From Palaemon carinicauda (taxonomy: Eukaryota > Arthropoda > Malacostraca > Decapoda > Palaemonidae), in assembly GCF_036898095.1 (NCBI RefSeq), contig NC_090726.1, forward strand, positions 36,182,603 through 36,246,602: a stretch of DNA of 64,000 bases. Direction: 5' to 3'. Of this stretch, positions 10,504 through 23,100 are shown in pieces. Within the stretch, counting starts at the first letter, position 1. The number at the start of each line of letters is the position of its first letter. Below the pieces are notes generated by a model. The model searched no databases. It had not been told where the DNA came from and was given only the letters and a program-made list of their open reading frames with translations. A program made the position numbers and the translations under genes.

Positions 10504-10770
10504 ACAAAACTCATCCCTTTACCCCCATGGATGTACTGGTACGTCCTTGCAAAAAACTGCTATTTACATTTATTTTTGCATATTTTTGATAATTTTTTGA
10601 GAAACTTCAGGCATTTTCCAAGAGAATGAGACCAACCTGACCTCTCTATGACAAAAATTAAGGCTGTTAGAGCAATTTAAAAAAAATATACTGCAAAATG
10701 TGCTTGAAAAAAAATAACCCCTGGGGGTTAAGGGTTAGAAAGTTCCAAATAGCCTGGGGGTAAAAGGGTT
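10467..10770. mobile_element. Small TIR element with CCCTTTTACCCCC ends
   Basis: About 300 bp framed by CCCTTTTACCCCC (10469) and GGGGGTAAAAGGG (10757-10769), with TTAA just after the right end. The size, TIRs and TTAA would fit a non-autonomous piggyBac-like element, but TTAA is not seen at the left end. It carries a second ACTGGTACGTCC motif. No coding capacity. Confidence 0.45.
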
Positions 10771-12109
10771 AATAATTCAACCATTGATAACTAGTCACTA
10801 ATAAGAACCTCCATTCAAAATCTCAAATAAGCATAAATACTGTATGATGTAACCTTAATTAAGATACTAACTCTGACTATGGTTATCAAAAGGAATGGTT
10901 TTGCTTTAGTTAATCTAGGAACCTTTATACACACCCTCTACCTATTAAAAAAAGGGCCTCTCTCAAGACCAAAATTGACAGCTTGTGAAAGATCAGATAT
11001 TTCCAATTTATGAGTATTCTTAGATTCCAGTGATGAGCTTAGTAACAATAGGCCCTTACAAAACTTGATACCCGAATGCTAGATAACGGGCTAACTTGTG
11101 TGATCTATAGCCAATCAAAAGGCCAGTACAGCAAATTGGCCTATATCTCTACAAATCATGTCTTCAAAAAAATAATTTCAGTGATCGGACTAAACTATCT
11201 ATCAATTCACCAGCCATTGCTGTAAGGAAATTTTGAGAGCTGGAGCAGTTTAAGTGCAGTACCTAAGTATGGGTGATAAGCCCCTTCCCTATATCATCCT
11301 CAAATAATTTCACATTAGTATTTGCATACATATATAAATGCAAGTACCACCTAGTCTATGACTATCATTTAGTAACTACCCTCCCCCTTTGACTGGATCC
11401 TCTCTTTATCCTAAAGAGAATCCACCTTTCAATTTACAGTAAGCTTTTGCCTCCATTATCCAACTACTTAAAACTAAGATGACTCTACAGAACAAAACAG
11501 AAAACAATCCTAAACATTTTCTAATGGTTTAATGTGACTTGCAGAAGATAGTAACTTCAATGGCACATGAGGCTAACTGGCCATGCGTTTTAGGACTTTG
11601 GATAAATCATAGTAGGACAGGTAAAGTACTTGAAGATAACTGCTCTTTTAAACTTATAACACATCTTTAAATGATAAAAAAACACTGAATTTTGAATAGC
11701 TGGCTTAGGGCTAATATATTACCCTTAAAATCCAACGCTGGTAACTTTCAAGTAAAAGGTGAAGCAAATCATAAATGGATGACATCACAGTATTCTCAAA
11801 ATTCAATATCAAACAAAATCAATAAAAGAAAACGATACAGTACCACACAGTCTAACCAGTATTTGCAATGTAATTTCAATCAATACCTCTCAAATTCACT
11901 AAGTTTCAGAGCTGACTAAAAAGTTCATTCACCAGCTCGAAACCAGAAACAAGCCGCAATAAACGTCAATAAAATAATAGCAAAGGCACCTGGTAATGGG
12001 AAGGTGTGAAGACCTTATTAAGTTGGTAAAAATTCAGGAAAATTTTTGTTCTCAATTTTTCTTGTCGATAACACAGAAGCATATGAATACTGGATATAAA
12101 AGTTAATAT

Positions 12110-12755
12110 GATGCTCAGGATACTATCTCTAGAGAGTTATTGGGTCCTTTGACTGGCCAGACAGTACTACACTGGATTCCTCTCTCTGGTTATGGTTCAT
12201 TTTTCCTTTGCCTTACACATACACCGAATAGTCTGGCTTATCCTTTTCACATTCCTGTACTCATACACTTGATAACACTAAGACTTCCTACCAAACAATT
12301 CTTATTAGCTTAAGAGGTTACCTGTAATTGTTCAGTGACTACTTTCCTCTTGGTAAAGGAACAAGAGTCTCTTTAGCTATGATAAGCAGCTCTTCTAGGA
12401 GAAGGACACTAGTCAAATCACTGTTTTCTAGTCTTGGGTAGTGCCATAGCCTCTGTACCATGGTCTTCCACTGTCCTCAGGTAGAAACCTTTTGCTTGAG
12501 GGTACACTTGGGCAAACTATCTTATTTCTCTTCCTCTTGATTTTTTTTAAGGTTTTGGTTTGTATATAAAAGATCTACTTTAATGTTATTACTGTTCTTA
12601 AAATACTTTAATTTGATAGTTCATTACTTCTCTTGTAGTTTTCTTATTTCTTTATTTCCTTTCCTCACTGGACTACTTTTCCCTGTTAGACCCCTAGTTG
12701 GAAAAGCATGATGTTATAACATTCTGTTTTTTCAAATAAGGATGTTGCTTAGCTA

Positions 12756-12798
<43 letters not shown>

Positions 12799-12800
12799 TA
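12110..12800 (+). repeat. Dispersed ~0.6-kb repeat (SINE-like/LINE tail), copy 1
   Basis: Starts near CTCTAGAGAGTTATTGGGTC and ends CCTTTCCTCACTGGAC to a (TAA)n run at 12760-12795. Other copies: 42865-43155, 47027-47450 (minus), 48035-48990, 51640-52040, 52060-52290 and 58010-58655. The 3' ~200 bp equals the tail of the LINE at 9030-10315. Confidence 0.75.
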
Positions 12801-13340
12801 ATAATGATAAAACAATGATAATAATCATCTTTAAAACCATGAAATAAAGTTGTTAGTGGCCTTATGCTTGTTTAGATTCTCACCTTGTTAAAATATCAAC
12901 AAGAAACTTCTATAGAAGGAGAATTACTTGAATTGAATTTAAGAAACTAATTTCATCATACCACTAAGTCTCAATTCTATACTTTAACAAGACTGATCTG
13001 AATGTGTGATTCTAAAAGGCAAAGTGGAAATAACAAGACAACTAAAATTCATTGGACAGCAACACTAAATGGGAAGAGATCAAACAGAACACACGAAAAG
13101 TACAAAGTACGTAGCAATGCTCCAGGGGAAAAAAATGCTGTAAAAAGCACCTCAATACCACTAAGCTCATATCTCGAGGAATATTGTAGGTACTCTCCCA
13201 TATGGCATTCACTGTGTCACTATTATATCACTTAATGGTTATTCACTCCCCTGAATAAGTATTCTAAAACAGCGAGATCTGTGATTCACACATTAGCATG
13301 AAAGAAGAAAATAAGGAAAACACTTTGATATATTCTTTAC

Positions 13341-13465
13341 CGATCTATAGGCTCATTCTCTAATTCCTTGGTTTTTGGACAATTCTTCCTTGTCTTTTTG
13401 AGGATCCTGTCGGGTTCTATCCCACCTAGAAACCAGAAAGCTTGCACACGAGGCCTCAAGTCAAC
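13341..13465 (-). CDS. MRPS30: MRPS30 exon 3
   Basis: Forty-one codons plus two bases (residues 189-229). Acceptor TATTTTATTTTCAG|GTT, donor GATCG|GTAAAG; enters in phase 0 as exon 2 leaves it and exits in phase 2. The peptide begins VDLRPRVQAFWFLGGIEP, a recognisable PDCD9-family core strand (vertebrate proteins have a Y-R-x-x-V-x-F-Y-W-x-x-G pattern here), and continues with a lysine-rich loop ending NEPIDR. It was too short and lacks an ATG, so simple open-frame scans miss it. Flanking introns are 15.9 kb (elements B and C) and 11.4 kb (element A). Confidence 0.85.
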
Positions 13466-15002
13466 CTGAAAATAAAATACTTAATTTACTCTAAAGAAAA
13501 CTACACAGTATATTTCACAGCAGCGTATAACACAAAAGGTTACTACTATCCATTTAAGGTTTGACTCAAAAATTAGTTAAATTTCACAAAAAATCTACCT
13601 AACTACTGTACCTAGTTTTTAAAAAGCTTTATAAGCACATCACTCACATAAAGCAGTCTTAAATGCCCAACACTCATCTTTTGCCTAATAGACAGAATAG
13701 GAGGGGTAGAAGTTCTGAACATGGGCATCATGTAAAAAAATTATCACAATTTTATTTATTCATATATAGAGAGACTGAAATATTTTGGGCACAATAGAAC
13801 TGGTGGATGGCCCAAAATCTGGTTGAATGTCACGCAAAAAAATCCATATTGAGCACTTAGGGTTGATAATTAGCAAACAATCAAGGTGCTGAGAGGCAAG
13901 GAGTCACGCATGTAAGGAAAAATCTCTGCTAACTACTGTATAGTGAAACTTAGAGGAATCCTTAGAAGAACTAGGATGAAGAAGATGAAAAGTTTCTAGT
14001 CCTTAACTATTGCAGGTACTATGTATCCAGTTGCTTCTAACCTAGCAATCCTAATAGAACTGCAGTTAATCGTGTATTACATCTCTAATACAAAAAATAA
14101 CAATCATAGTTCGGAACTTCTAAGTCCAAACCTTTAAAAACACATTGACATTATGGTTATGTTTAAAAATGCAAAATATGGTATCATGGACAAACATCAT
14201 TTCTAGAAGCTCTTATAATAACTGGTATGAGAGAGTAAGGGATTGCAGCTATTGACAGGAGACACCCCTCTACATAATATATTCTTACATACAACTTTTT
14301 AAACTTACAATGGCATGATAGTAATACAGTACCCTGTAAGATGCTGGATGATGACAGTTACCTGTAGCATCCACTCTTACTATGTACTCAATTTCTGCAA
14401 TATAGTATCACAAACAAATGCAAATAACTAGCATAAGCAAATGACGGAGCTTATAAATTTCTTGATTGTATCTCATCCTAGAAAATATTTGAAACATCCA
14501 TGAGGCCCTTCTGCCTTCGGTAAGACGAAATCAAGGCTAGCAGTTTTTGTTTTTACTGAGCCTCAACTCTAGATACTTCTTGTTCACAGGAAGGTGGCAA
14601 GCCAGAAATGGATAGTCAATCATTGCTAGTTCCTGCTTATACTAGATATCATCTGATACTACGGTCTAATTGGAACTGCATATCCCAATATCCCTATAGG
14701 TAACCCTAGTCACAATCCAATTAGTCTGAAAGTTCCCTAACAACGTTCTCTGGGAATACAACTGAGCTCCAAAGCTGAGACTACTTATTTAGTTTTTGGC
14801 TACCTGTTAATCTTAAACACAACACATACTCAGTTATGTATTTGTTAGAAAAAGGCTTTATCCTGATTGGCATTTAACATACTGTTACTATCATTTGGGA
14901 ATGTCTGTCACTAAAACCCTGTCTGCATTCTTGTTGAATCTACTGTATATCTTTTGGCTAAGGAGTCAGATTTCTTTCCCCCAAAAAGACAGCTGAGAAA
15001 AA
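13466..15002. other. MRPS30 intron 2, unique-looking part
   Basis: AT-rich DNA between exon 3 and retrotransposon B. No coding segment or recognisable repeat was found. Confidence 0.5.
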
Positions 15003-15240
15003 TGTTATTTTTATTACTAAAATAAATTTTTGAATATACTTACCCGATGATCATGTAGCTGTCAACTCTGTTGCCCGACAGAAATCTACGGTCGGGATAC
15101 GCCAGCGATCGCTATACAGGTGGGGGTGTACACAACAGCGCCATCTGTGGTCAGGTACTCCAGTACTTCTTGTCAACAAGACCTCAATTTTCTCCTCGGT
15201 CCACTGGTTCTCTATGGGGAGGAAGGGCGGGTCATTTAAA

Positions 15241-15330
15241 TCATGATCATCGGGTAAGTATATTCAAAAATTTATTTTAGTAATAAAAATAACATTTTTC
15301 AATATTAATCTTACCCGATGATCATGTAGC
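15241..15330. repeat. Element B internal complementary region
   Basis: Complement of the left outer end joined to complement of the right outer end, as in A, with junction at about 15294. The two parts meet at AACAT|TTTTC, the same junction as in A. Confidence 0.8.
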
Positions 15331-15717
15331 TGATTCACACCCAGGGTGGTGGGTGGAGACATGTTAACAAAGAAGCTAAGTATCCCGTATTTCATTTTTA
15401 TTAGTTATTCAAAATAACAATAAAAAATAAATAAGTAAGTACCTGGTAAGGAAGTCGACTTGAACCATTACTCTGCCTTTAATAAGTACGTCTTCCTTAT
15501 TGAGCGTAGCGGTCCTCTTAGGATGCTGAACGACTCTTAGGTGGCTGAAGTATAAAGGGCTGCAACCCATACTAAAGGACCTCATCACAACCTCTAACCT
15601 CGGCGCTTCTCAAGAAAGAATTGACCACCCGCCAAATCAACAAGGATGCGGAAGGCTTCTTAGCCGACCGTACAACCCATAAAAGTATTCAAGAGAAAGG
15701 TTAAAAAGGTTATGGAA

Positions 15718-17507
15718 TTATGGGAATGTAGTGGGTGAGCCCTCACCTACTACTGCACTCGCTGCTACGAATGGTCCCAGGGTGTAGCAGTTCTCGTAAA
15801 GAGACTGGACATCTTTGAGATAGAATGATGCGAACACTGACTTGCTTCTCCAATAGGTTGCATCCATAACACTCTGCAGAGAACGGTTCTGTTTGAAGGC
15901 CACTGAAGTAGCCACAGCTCTCACTTCATGTGTCCTTACCTTCAGCAAAGCAAGGTCTTCTTCCTTCAGATGAGAATGTGCTTCCCTAATCAGAAGCCTG
16001 ATGTAGTAAGAAACTGAGTTCTTAGACATTGGAAGAGAAGGCTTCTTGATAGCACACCATAAGGCTTCTGATTGTCCTCGTAAAGGTTTTGACCTTTTTA
16101 GATAGTACCTAAGAGCTCTAACTGGGCAAAGTACTCTCTCCAGTTCGTTCCCCACCAAGTTGGACAGGCTTGGGATCTCGAACGACTTAGGCCAAGGACG
16201 TGAAGGAAGCTCGTTTTTAGCAAAAAACCGAGCTGCAAGGAACATGTAGCCGTTTCAGATGTGAAAACTATGTTCCTGCTGAAGGCGTGGATCTCACTTA
16301 CTCTTTTAGCTGTTGCCAAGCACACGAGGAAAAGAGTTTTTAATGTGAGGTCCTTAAAAGAGGCTGATTGGAGAGGTTCAAATCTTGATGACATAAGGAA
16401 CCTTAGGACCACGTCTAGATTCCAGCCTGGAGTGGACAACCGACGTTCCTTTGAGGTCTCAAAAGACCTAAGGAGGTCCTGTAGATCTTTGTTGGTGGAA
16501 AGATCCAAGCCTCTGTGGCGGAAAACCGCTGCCAACATACTTCTGTAACCCTTGATCGTAGGAGCTGAAAGGGATCTTACGTTCCTTAGATGTAACAGGA
16601 AGTCAGCAATCTGGGTTACAGTGGTACTGGTTGAGGAAACTGCATTGGCCTTGCACCAGCTTCGGAAGACTTCCCATTTAGACTGATAGACTCTGAGAGT
16701 GGATGTCCTCCTTGCTCTGGCAATCGCTCTGGCTGCCTCCTTCGAAAAGCCTTTAGCTCTTGAGAGTCTTTCGATAGTCTGAAGGCAGTCAGACGAAGAG
16801 CGTGGAGGTTTGGGTGTACCTTCTTTACGTGAGGTTGACGTAGAAGGTCCACTCTTAGAGGAAGAATCCTGGGAATGTCGACCAGCCATTGCAGTACCTC
16901 TGTGAACCATTCTCTCGCGGGCCAGAGGGGAGCAACCAACGTCAGCCGTGTCCCTTTGTGAGAGGCGAAATTCTGAAGTACCCTGTTGACAATCTTGAAC
17001 GGCAGGAATGCATACAGGTCGAGATGGGACCAATCCAGCAGAAAAGCATCCACGTGAACTGCTGCTGGGTCTGGAATCGGAGAACAATACAACGGGAGCC
17101 TCTAGGTCATCGAGGTAGCGAACAGATCTATGGTTGGCTGACCCCACAGGGCCCAAAGTCTGCTGCAAACATTCTTGTGAAGGGTCCACTCTGTGGGGAT
17201 GACCTGACCCTTCCGGCTGAGGCGATCTGCCATGACATTCATATCGCCCTGAATGAACCTCGTTCCCAGCGTGAGCTTTCGATCTTTTGACCAGATGAGG
17301 AGGTCCCTTGCGATCTAGAACAACTTCCTCGAATGAGTCCCTCCCTGCTTGGAGATGTAAGCCAAGGCTGTGGTGTTGTCGGAGTCCACCTCCACCACCT
17401 TGTTTAGCTGGAGGGACTTGATGTTTATCAAGGCCAGATGAACCGCCAACAACTCCTTGCAATTGATGTGAAGTGTCCTTTGCTCCTGATTCCATGTTCC
17501 CGAGCAT
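15718..17507 (-). pseudogene. Element B tyrosine recombinase remnant
   Basis: Two overlapping frames (17507-16098, then 16245-15718) together cover the recombinase, so one frameshift lies at about 16100-16245. Visible: ATAKRVSEIHAFS (Arg), THEVRAVATSVAF (His, Arg), TYW and FYLKDV (Tyr), ending GPFVAASAVVGEGS. All catalytic residues remain although the frame is broken. Close relative of the element A recombinase. Confidence 0.8.
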
Positions 17508-18060
17508 TCCTGTCCGTCCAATGTCGCACCCCAGCCCGTGTCTGATGCGTCCGAGAAGAGACGGCGGTCAGGGTTCTGAACAGCCAAAGGTAGACCTTCC
17601 TTGAGAAGAAAGCTGTTCTTCCACCACGTTAGAGTAGACCTCATCTCTTCGGAAACAGGAACTGAGACCGTCTCTAGCGTCATGTCCTTTATCCAGTGAG
17701 CAGCTAGATGATACTGAAGGGGGCGGAGGTGGAGTCTCCCTAACTCGATGAACAGGGCCAGCGATGAAAGTGTCCCTGTTAGACTCATCCACTGCCTGAC
17801 TGAGCATCGATTCCTTCTCAGCATGCTCTGGATGCATTCTAGGGCTTGGTTGATCCTTGGGGCCGACGGAAAAGCCCGAAAAAACTCGACTCTGAATCTC
17901 CATACCCAGGTAGACAAAGGTCTGGGATGGGACGAGCTGGGACTTCTCTAAATTGACCAGGAAGCCCAGTTCCTTGGTCAGATCCATAGTCCATCTGAGA
18001 TTCTCCAGACAGCGACGACTTGTGGGAGCTCTTAAAAGCCAGTCGTCTGATGGAGCTGGA
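16616..18060 (-). pseudogene. Element B RT end, RNase H and methyltransferase remnant
   Basis: From DDWLLRAPTSRRCLENL (RT after the catalytic box) through RNase H (LFSDASDTGWGATL, CKELLAVHLALI, VDSDNTTALAY, all acidic residues kept) to the methyltransferase-like region (PDPAAVHVDAF, LDLYAFLPFKIVN, APLWPAREWF). A stop (TAG at 17314) ends the RNase H frame after SRKLF and another at 17103 precedes the methyltransferase. AFPPF of A reads AFLPF here. Confidence 0.75.
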
Positions 18061-18499
18061 CACAAGATCATGGTACTGCTGCACAGTCTGTGAACTGTCA
18101 ACCATGGGGAAGCGAGGAAGTACAGCGACAACCCGAAACTGTCTAGACTGTCTGGGTAGTACAGACAACTCTTTATCGGGTTGCTGAGGTTGCCGCACCG
18201 CGTCACAACAAGTCACCTCTGCTGGTTGTTGAACGTCTTCCCAGTGACACACTGACTCCGTAAAAAGAAATCCTCTATCAAGGACTAAGCTTGGACTGCA
18301 TGTCTTGCAACAAAGCTCAAGGTCTATGGGAGCAGGTGTGGCAACAGACGGGGGTTAGCGACTGAAGCGGAACCATTTACCCTCCCTGGAAGCATGTTAT
18401 GCTTAAATAAAAGTCCATAGGAGGCTAAGCAGCTTAAGGCTCCTCTCCAAATGACAGAGTCCTCAAGGGAATATCAGAAGGAGGGAGAACAGCACTTTC

Positions 18500-19790
18500 T
18501 CATCTACAGGAACCATATCCGAGAAAAGCTAAGTTCTCTCAGTGAAGGTAAGCCTCAACTCCTGCCTGACTAGTTTGCTGCTGGCGAGTGGCGGTAACCA
18601 CAGTGTGTTGCGGAGGCTGACACACCGTGTCAAAACACGGCAGCTTGTGGTAGCTCCCGCACGGCAATGGAGTGCTTGTGCGTGGGAGGGGCTGCGGTGG
18701 GTTGAGGAGCATGCGGTATGGTATGCAGAGCATGAGGTAAGGCATGCGGCTCATGCTGCATGGTATGCGGCTCATGCTGCATGCGGCTCATGCTGCATGG
18801 CATGCGGCTCATGCTGCATGGGATGAGGCTCATGCTGCATGGAATGAGGCTCATGCTGCATGGGATGAGGCTCATGCTGCATGGTATGAGGCTCATGCTG
18901 CATGGAATGCGGCTCATGCTGCATGGAATGCGGCTCATGCTGCATGGTATGCGGAGCATGCTGTAAGGTCTGCAGAGCATGCTGCATGGGCTGAGGAGAA
19001 TGCCGCATAGTGCTGGAACCCGGCAACTCCTGATGCGGCAGCTCACGCATGTTAGCAGATGGTGCAGCAAGAACATGCGTCTGGCAGTGAGGACTGCGCA
19101 TCGGTGGAGGAGCTCTCACAGGTGTGGTGTGGGAGCAGGCAGCCGCAGTATCTGCTGAGCGCACAACCTCGGCGGGTTGTAGGTAAACAGGCTGCATTGT
19201 CAACCTTCCAGCATGATACTCCTGTATGAAGGAGCAAGCTGAGACTGTAAAGTCTGCAGCATGGACCACTAGGGTCTATGAAAGACAACAACAAACGGAG
19301 CTACTGTCCGTTGTGACTGAGGGTCTAAAACAGCTGGTGCGGCAACAGACGGAGTTACTGCCTGTTGCGGTACCACCTAGCCTCTCTTAGGAGGTGTGCA
19401 GTTGTCGTACTGCAGCGAGTCCGAACTGACCCAGTGGCTACACCTAGGCCGTTGGACTTGCGCGGAAGGGACCGACTTGCACTTAAAAGCTGCAAGATTT
19501 GGTCCATGGTTTCTGCGAGAAACCTCTTCCGCAGACGAGGAATAAATGGGCTCTCTCGTCTTTGTGTGGGTGGGGTGATCACGTCGGCAACGTGTGTAGA
19601 TACACCCGAAACCACAGAGGGAAACGTCTGTTCGTCGATCAAGGCCTGAGGAACCCATAAGTCCTTCGACAATACTTCTCCCCTGGGCTTGGGAGCTTGT
19701 AAGAGGTCCCAGACTAGGTGAACCACTGGCACGAACAGACGAACCCTCGAACGCAACACTGTAACACTTTGCGCATATCACTTTATCACT
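18500..19790 (-). pseudogene. Element B gag remnant with 21-bp repeats
   Basis: Gag-like pieces in several frames: SVRASGSPSLGPLTSSQAQG (19730 region) matches element A gag (SVRASRPPSPGPLASSQAQG). The middle, in the frame 19269-18772, consists of Met/Gln/His/Glu/Pro heptads of QHEPHSM type. The cysteine-rich N-terminus is absent. Stops and shifts make it non-functional. Confidence 0.7.
18715..19005. repeat. 21-bp minisatellite in element B gag
   Basis: About 13 copies of a 21-bp unit (GGCTCATGCTGCATGGNATGC type), in frame, giving heptapeptide repeats on the minus strand. Confidence 0.9.
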
Positions 19791-20990
19791 TTTGATTTTC
19801 TGTTTGCACTTATTTCACTGAACTCGAAACTTTAAGTGGTTTGTACCTGAAACACGCAATCCTATCCTTCATTAAAAGGTAGTAATTGCGAAAACAGTAT
19901 TACAATGTAACAGAAAAACATAATGAAAGATAAAGAATTCAGTGGCTGGAAAAGAGACTAAACACTAGATCAAATAAACTACGTTTAAAATCTCTCACCG
20001 CATAAAGCCTGGGAACAAGAATAAAACTCTAGAAACGTTTTACCTTCTTCCCCTCTATCGACTAGGGAGAAGAGCAAAAAACGAGAACAACGTTACCCGC
20101 TTGAACGAAACGTTTATCCTCCTCTCTCTCCCTCCGTCTCTATCTCTCTCTCTCTCTCTCTTGACTTAGAACCTGAGAGATGAGCCCAATTATATATATC
20201 GTTAAAACATATTATTTGTTAAAGGAAAAAAACTGAAAGGTTTCCCAAATAAAAAGCTCCTTTATTAGAATTAAAACCATTTAAGCTAAGAAAGAATGAA
20301 CGAAACGCTAGAATCGGTTTACTCTTACTGCAACGTGAAACCGTGAATACTCTCTCTCTATCGTAACGATAGAGCGCAAGTTGAACGTTCTGAACGTCAA
20401 CAACTGCGGAGACTAAACAAAACGTTAGTTCAACTTTGAAAACAGTACGAGACTTATCAAAGAAATTCTTTCAAAAACATAAAATTAAAATAGCATAAAT
20501 TCTTAACAGAAAAAACGATATGACGAGCTCAATGTTAATTAACTTCGGTTCCAAGTAAGGACCGCCTACTATTAGGAAAGGTCGCATATAAACAAACATA
20601 AAATTTAAGTTTTATAAGTTTATAATAAATGGAAAGTTAATCGAAGAGGCCTATAAATGGCGGAGAGATATAAACTAAATCTATAACTTTGTTAAGCAAA
20701 ATTACCAAAAACCTAAACACACTTCCGTCTAAGGGAAGGGTCGGTCATAAAAAGTGAAAGAGAGTCTATACTCTCTTCGACACCAACACTTCCGTCTAAG
20801 GGAAGGGTCGGCCATTTAAAAGTGAAAGAGAGTCCATACTCTCTTCGTCACCATAATTAAATCAAATTAATTCCAAAAGCTTGCTAAGCTAATGATAAAG
20901 CTTCCTGAATAGCGAAGGCTAAACTCTAGAGCAAATACATCACCAAATCGTGAACAATAACTCCAGAATCAACAGCGTATCCAAGTAGGT
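19790..20990. other. Extra 1.2-kb segment in element B
   Basis: AT-rich stretch between the gag remnant and the right terminal repeat, with a short CT run (20120-20160) and a direct duplication of ~57 bp (starting 20726 and 20788: ACACTTCCGTCTAAGGGAAG then AGTGAAAGAGAGTC). Element A has only ~200 bp here. No coding sequence seen; it may be an insertion or the original leader of this subfamily. Confidence 0.5.
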
Positions 20991-21430
20991 CTTGCCGGTG
21001 GCACGACAGAGGAAAAATTGAGGTCTTGTTGACAAGAAGTACTGGAGTACCTGACCACAGATGGCGCTGTTGTGTACACCCCCACCTGTATAGCGATCGC
21101 TGGCGTATCCCGACCGTAGATTTCTGTCGGGCAACAGAGTTGACAGCTACATGATCATCGGGTAAGATTAATATTGAAAAATAATAACAAATTCAGAAAT
21201 AATTTGTATTTTTCCTAACATACAAACCTGGAGCTATTTATAGGATATTACTTTCGGCAACGCTGAAAAGCAGCGAAGACAATTTTAGTGGGGGATAATT
21301 ACCCCATCCGCTTGTTAGCGGGAGGGGGTTGGGGTAGACTAGGTACCCCGCTCACTCACACCTGTCGGTTGTGTAACCACTTTTGCTTTCTGGCAGGACT
21401 TCAAGGGGGACAGGGTGGCGGGCCAATTTG

Positions 21431-21530
21431 TATAAATAGTTCCAGGTTTGAATGTTAGGAAAAATACAGATTATTTCCAGATGTTATTTGTTCCGACACG
21501 GACACAAACCTTCGCTATTTATAGGGTGAC
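21431..21530. repeat. Element C internal complementary region
   Basis: Left part is complementary to the element's left outer end and right part to its right outer end, meeting at TGTTAT|TTGTTCC (about 21487). Confidence 0.8.
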
Positions 21531-21974
21531 TTCCTCTTAGGAGGGAGGAAGTTCTACCAACTGGCCTTGGTCATGACCCAGAATTCCCTCTCATTGATCT
21601 TTGATCTAATTAGTAGGAACCCTACCCTCGCTAAAATCAAAGTAGTTACAAGGTAACTCAATGATAGCGGCCTGCAGAAGCTTGTGTGAGAGAGACTCGT
21701 GGCTTGTCTTTACGTAGGAACTCAAGAATAAGCAGGAGTTCTAAGACATATCCAATACCCTCCCTCACAAGGTATTGGTGACGTAACAAAGTATTTATTC
21801 ATACTCAGGATGCACTAGGGAAATGAATCTTACCTGCAGAGGAGTGAGGTCAGCTATGCTTCGGTCTTGTGGAGCTCTATCCCCAGGGGGGGAGAAGGAG
21901 AAAGAAAGAAGGGAGCCAGACATTCTTTTCATTTACCTTAGACTAACCTGGGTAACCTCAGCCCTCAACCCTCT

Positions 21975-23100
21975 GCTACTTGTCCATCAAGGAGCCTGAG
22001 GCATTAGATCACTTGATGTGCGGCCACCACAGGACCAATGGAGAAGGTTTCCATGCTCCTGTGGGTTACGTCTTTCAGGTAGTGGGCTGTGAAGGTCGTC
22101 TGACACTTCCACACGCCCGCTTACAATATCTGCGCCACAGAAAAATTCGTCTTGAATGCCTCTGACGTCATGAGCTCTGGGTCGGTTGGACAGAGGAGGA
22201 TCTGGATATAGAGTGTATTCCATTACTTTCCTTATCCAGGAGGAAATAGTATTCCTCGTGACCCTCCTCTTGACCTTCCCCGTGCTGACAAAAAGTGCTC
22301 GTACACGGGGGGCAAGCTTTTACTGTTCTTCTTAAGTAACACCTCCAGTTGGTCTGGATCGTCTGTTCCAGAACGAAGACACTCTATCAGAAATGGGCCG
22401 AACCTGGAGTCCGGCACACCCGGATTTTGAGTCTTAGCTACAAACTCAGGGACATAGTTGAGGATTACTTCCCCCCATCTCCTAGAGTGGGAGACATCAG
22501 CAGACAGACCATGAAGATTGCCGACTTCCTTGGCTGAAGCCAGAGCGAGCAGGAACACCGTCTTCCACGTGAGGTGGCGATTGGAGGCCTGGCGTAGTGG
22601 TTCATAGGGGAATCCCTTCAGAGACTTGAGGACCCAAACCACGTTCCAAGGGGGAGGTCTTAGCTCTGCCTGGAGACAAGTAAGCTCTACCTGCATATGA
22701 GCACAGAAAGTTCCGAGGAGGAAATATCGACTCCTTTCAGTCTAAAGGCGAGACTCAAGGCTGAGCGGTAGCCTTTGACTGCCAAGACCAAGAGAAGCAT
22801 TTCTTCCCAAAGGTATACAAGAAACTCTGCTATAGTTGGAACAGAGGCATCGAGGAGAGATATACCCCTTGCACGACACCAACCACAGAAAGCTGACCAC
22901 TTTGCCTGGTAGACTGCCTCTGTGGATCTCATGAGGTGTCCAGCCATTCTTTTCGCAATTGGTTGCGAAAAGTCTCTCTGTGTGAGGAGGTGCTGGATAG
23001 TCTCCAGGCGTGAAGTCGAAGCGAAGCTACGGCTTTGTGGAAGATGTTGGCATTTGATTGTTTGAGGAGGTCGTGCTGTGGAGGGAACTCCCTCGGGATC
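21975..23100 (-). pseudogene. Element C tyrosine recombinase remnant
   Basis: Segments in different frames: TSRLETIQHLLTQRDFSQ to LVYLWEEM (23020-22790), PPPWNVVWVLKSLKG and LASAKEVGNLHGLSADV (22660-22490), and RPRAHDVRGI (about 22160). The first catalytic Arg (AKRVSELH in D) reads AKEVGNLH, so even a repaired frame would lack it. Confidence 0.75.

Larger units (their letters stand above)
15003..21182 (-). mobile_element. DIRS1-like retrotransposon B, internally deleted
   Basis: Same family as A by termini and coding sequence. Inverted terminal repeats lie at about 15003-15195 and 21008-21182; the internal complementary region is at 15241-15330. Most of RT is deleted: the frame begins directly at the DDW of the YLDD box at about 18053 and sequence upstream is gag-like. 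Several frameshifts and stops affect the rest. 19790-20990 holds 1.2 kb with no counterpart in A. It cannot encode a working RT. Its right end touches the left end of element C. Confidence 0.88.
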
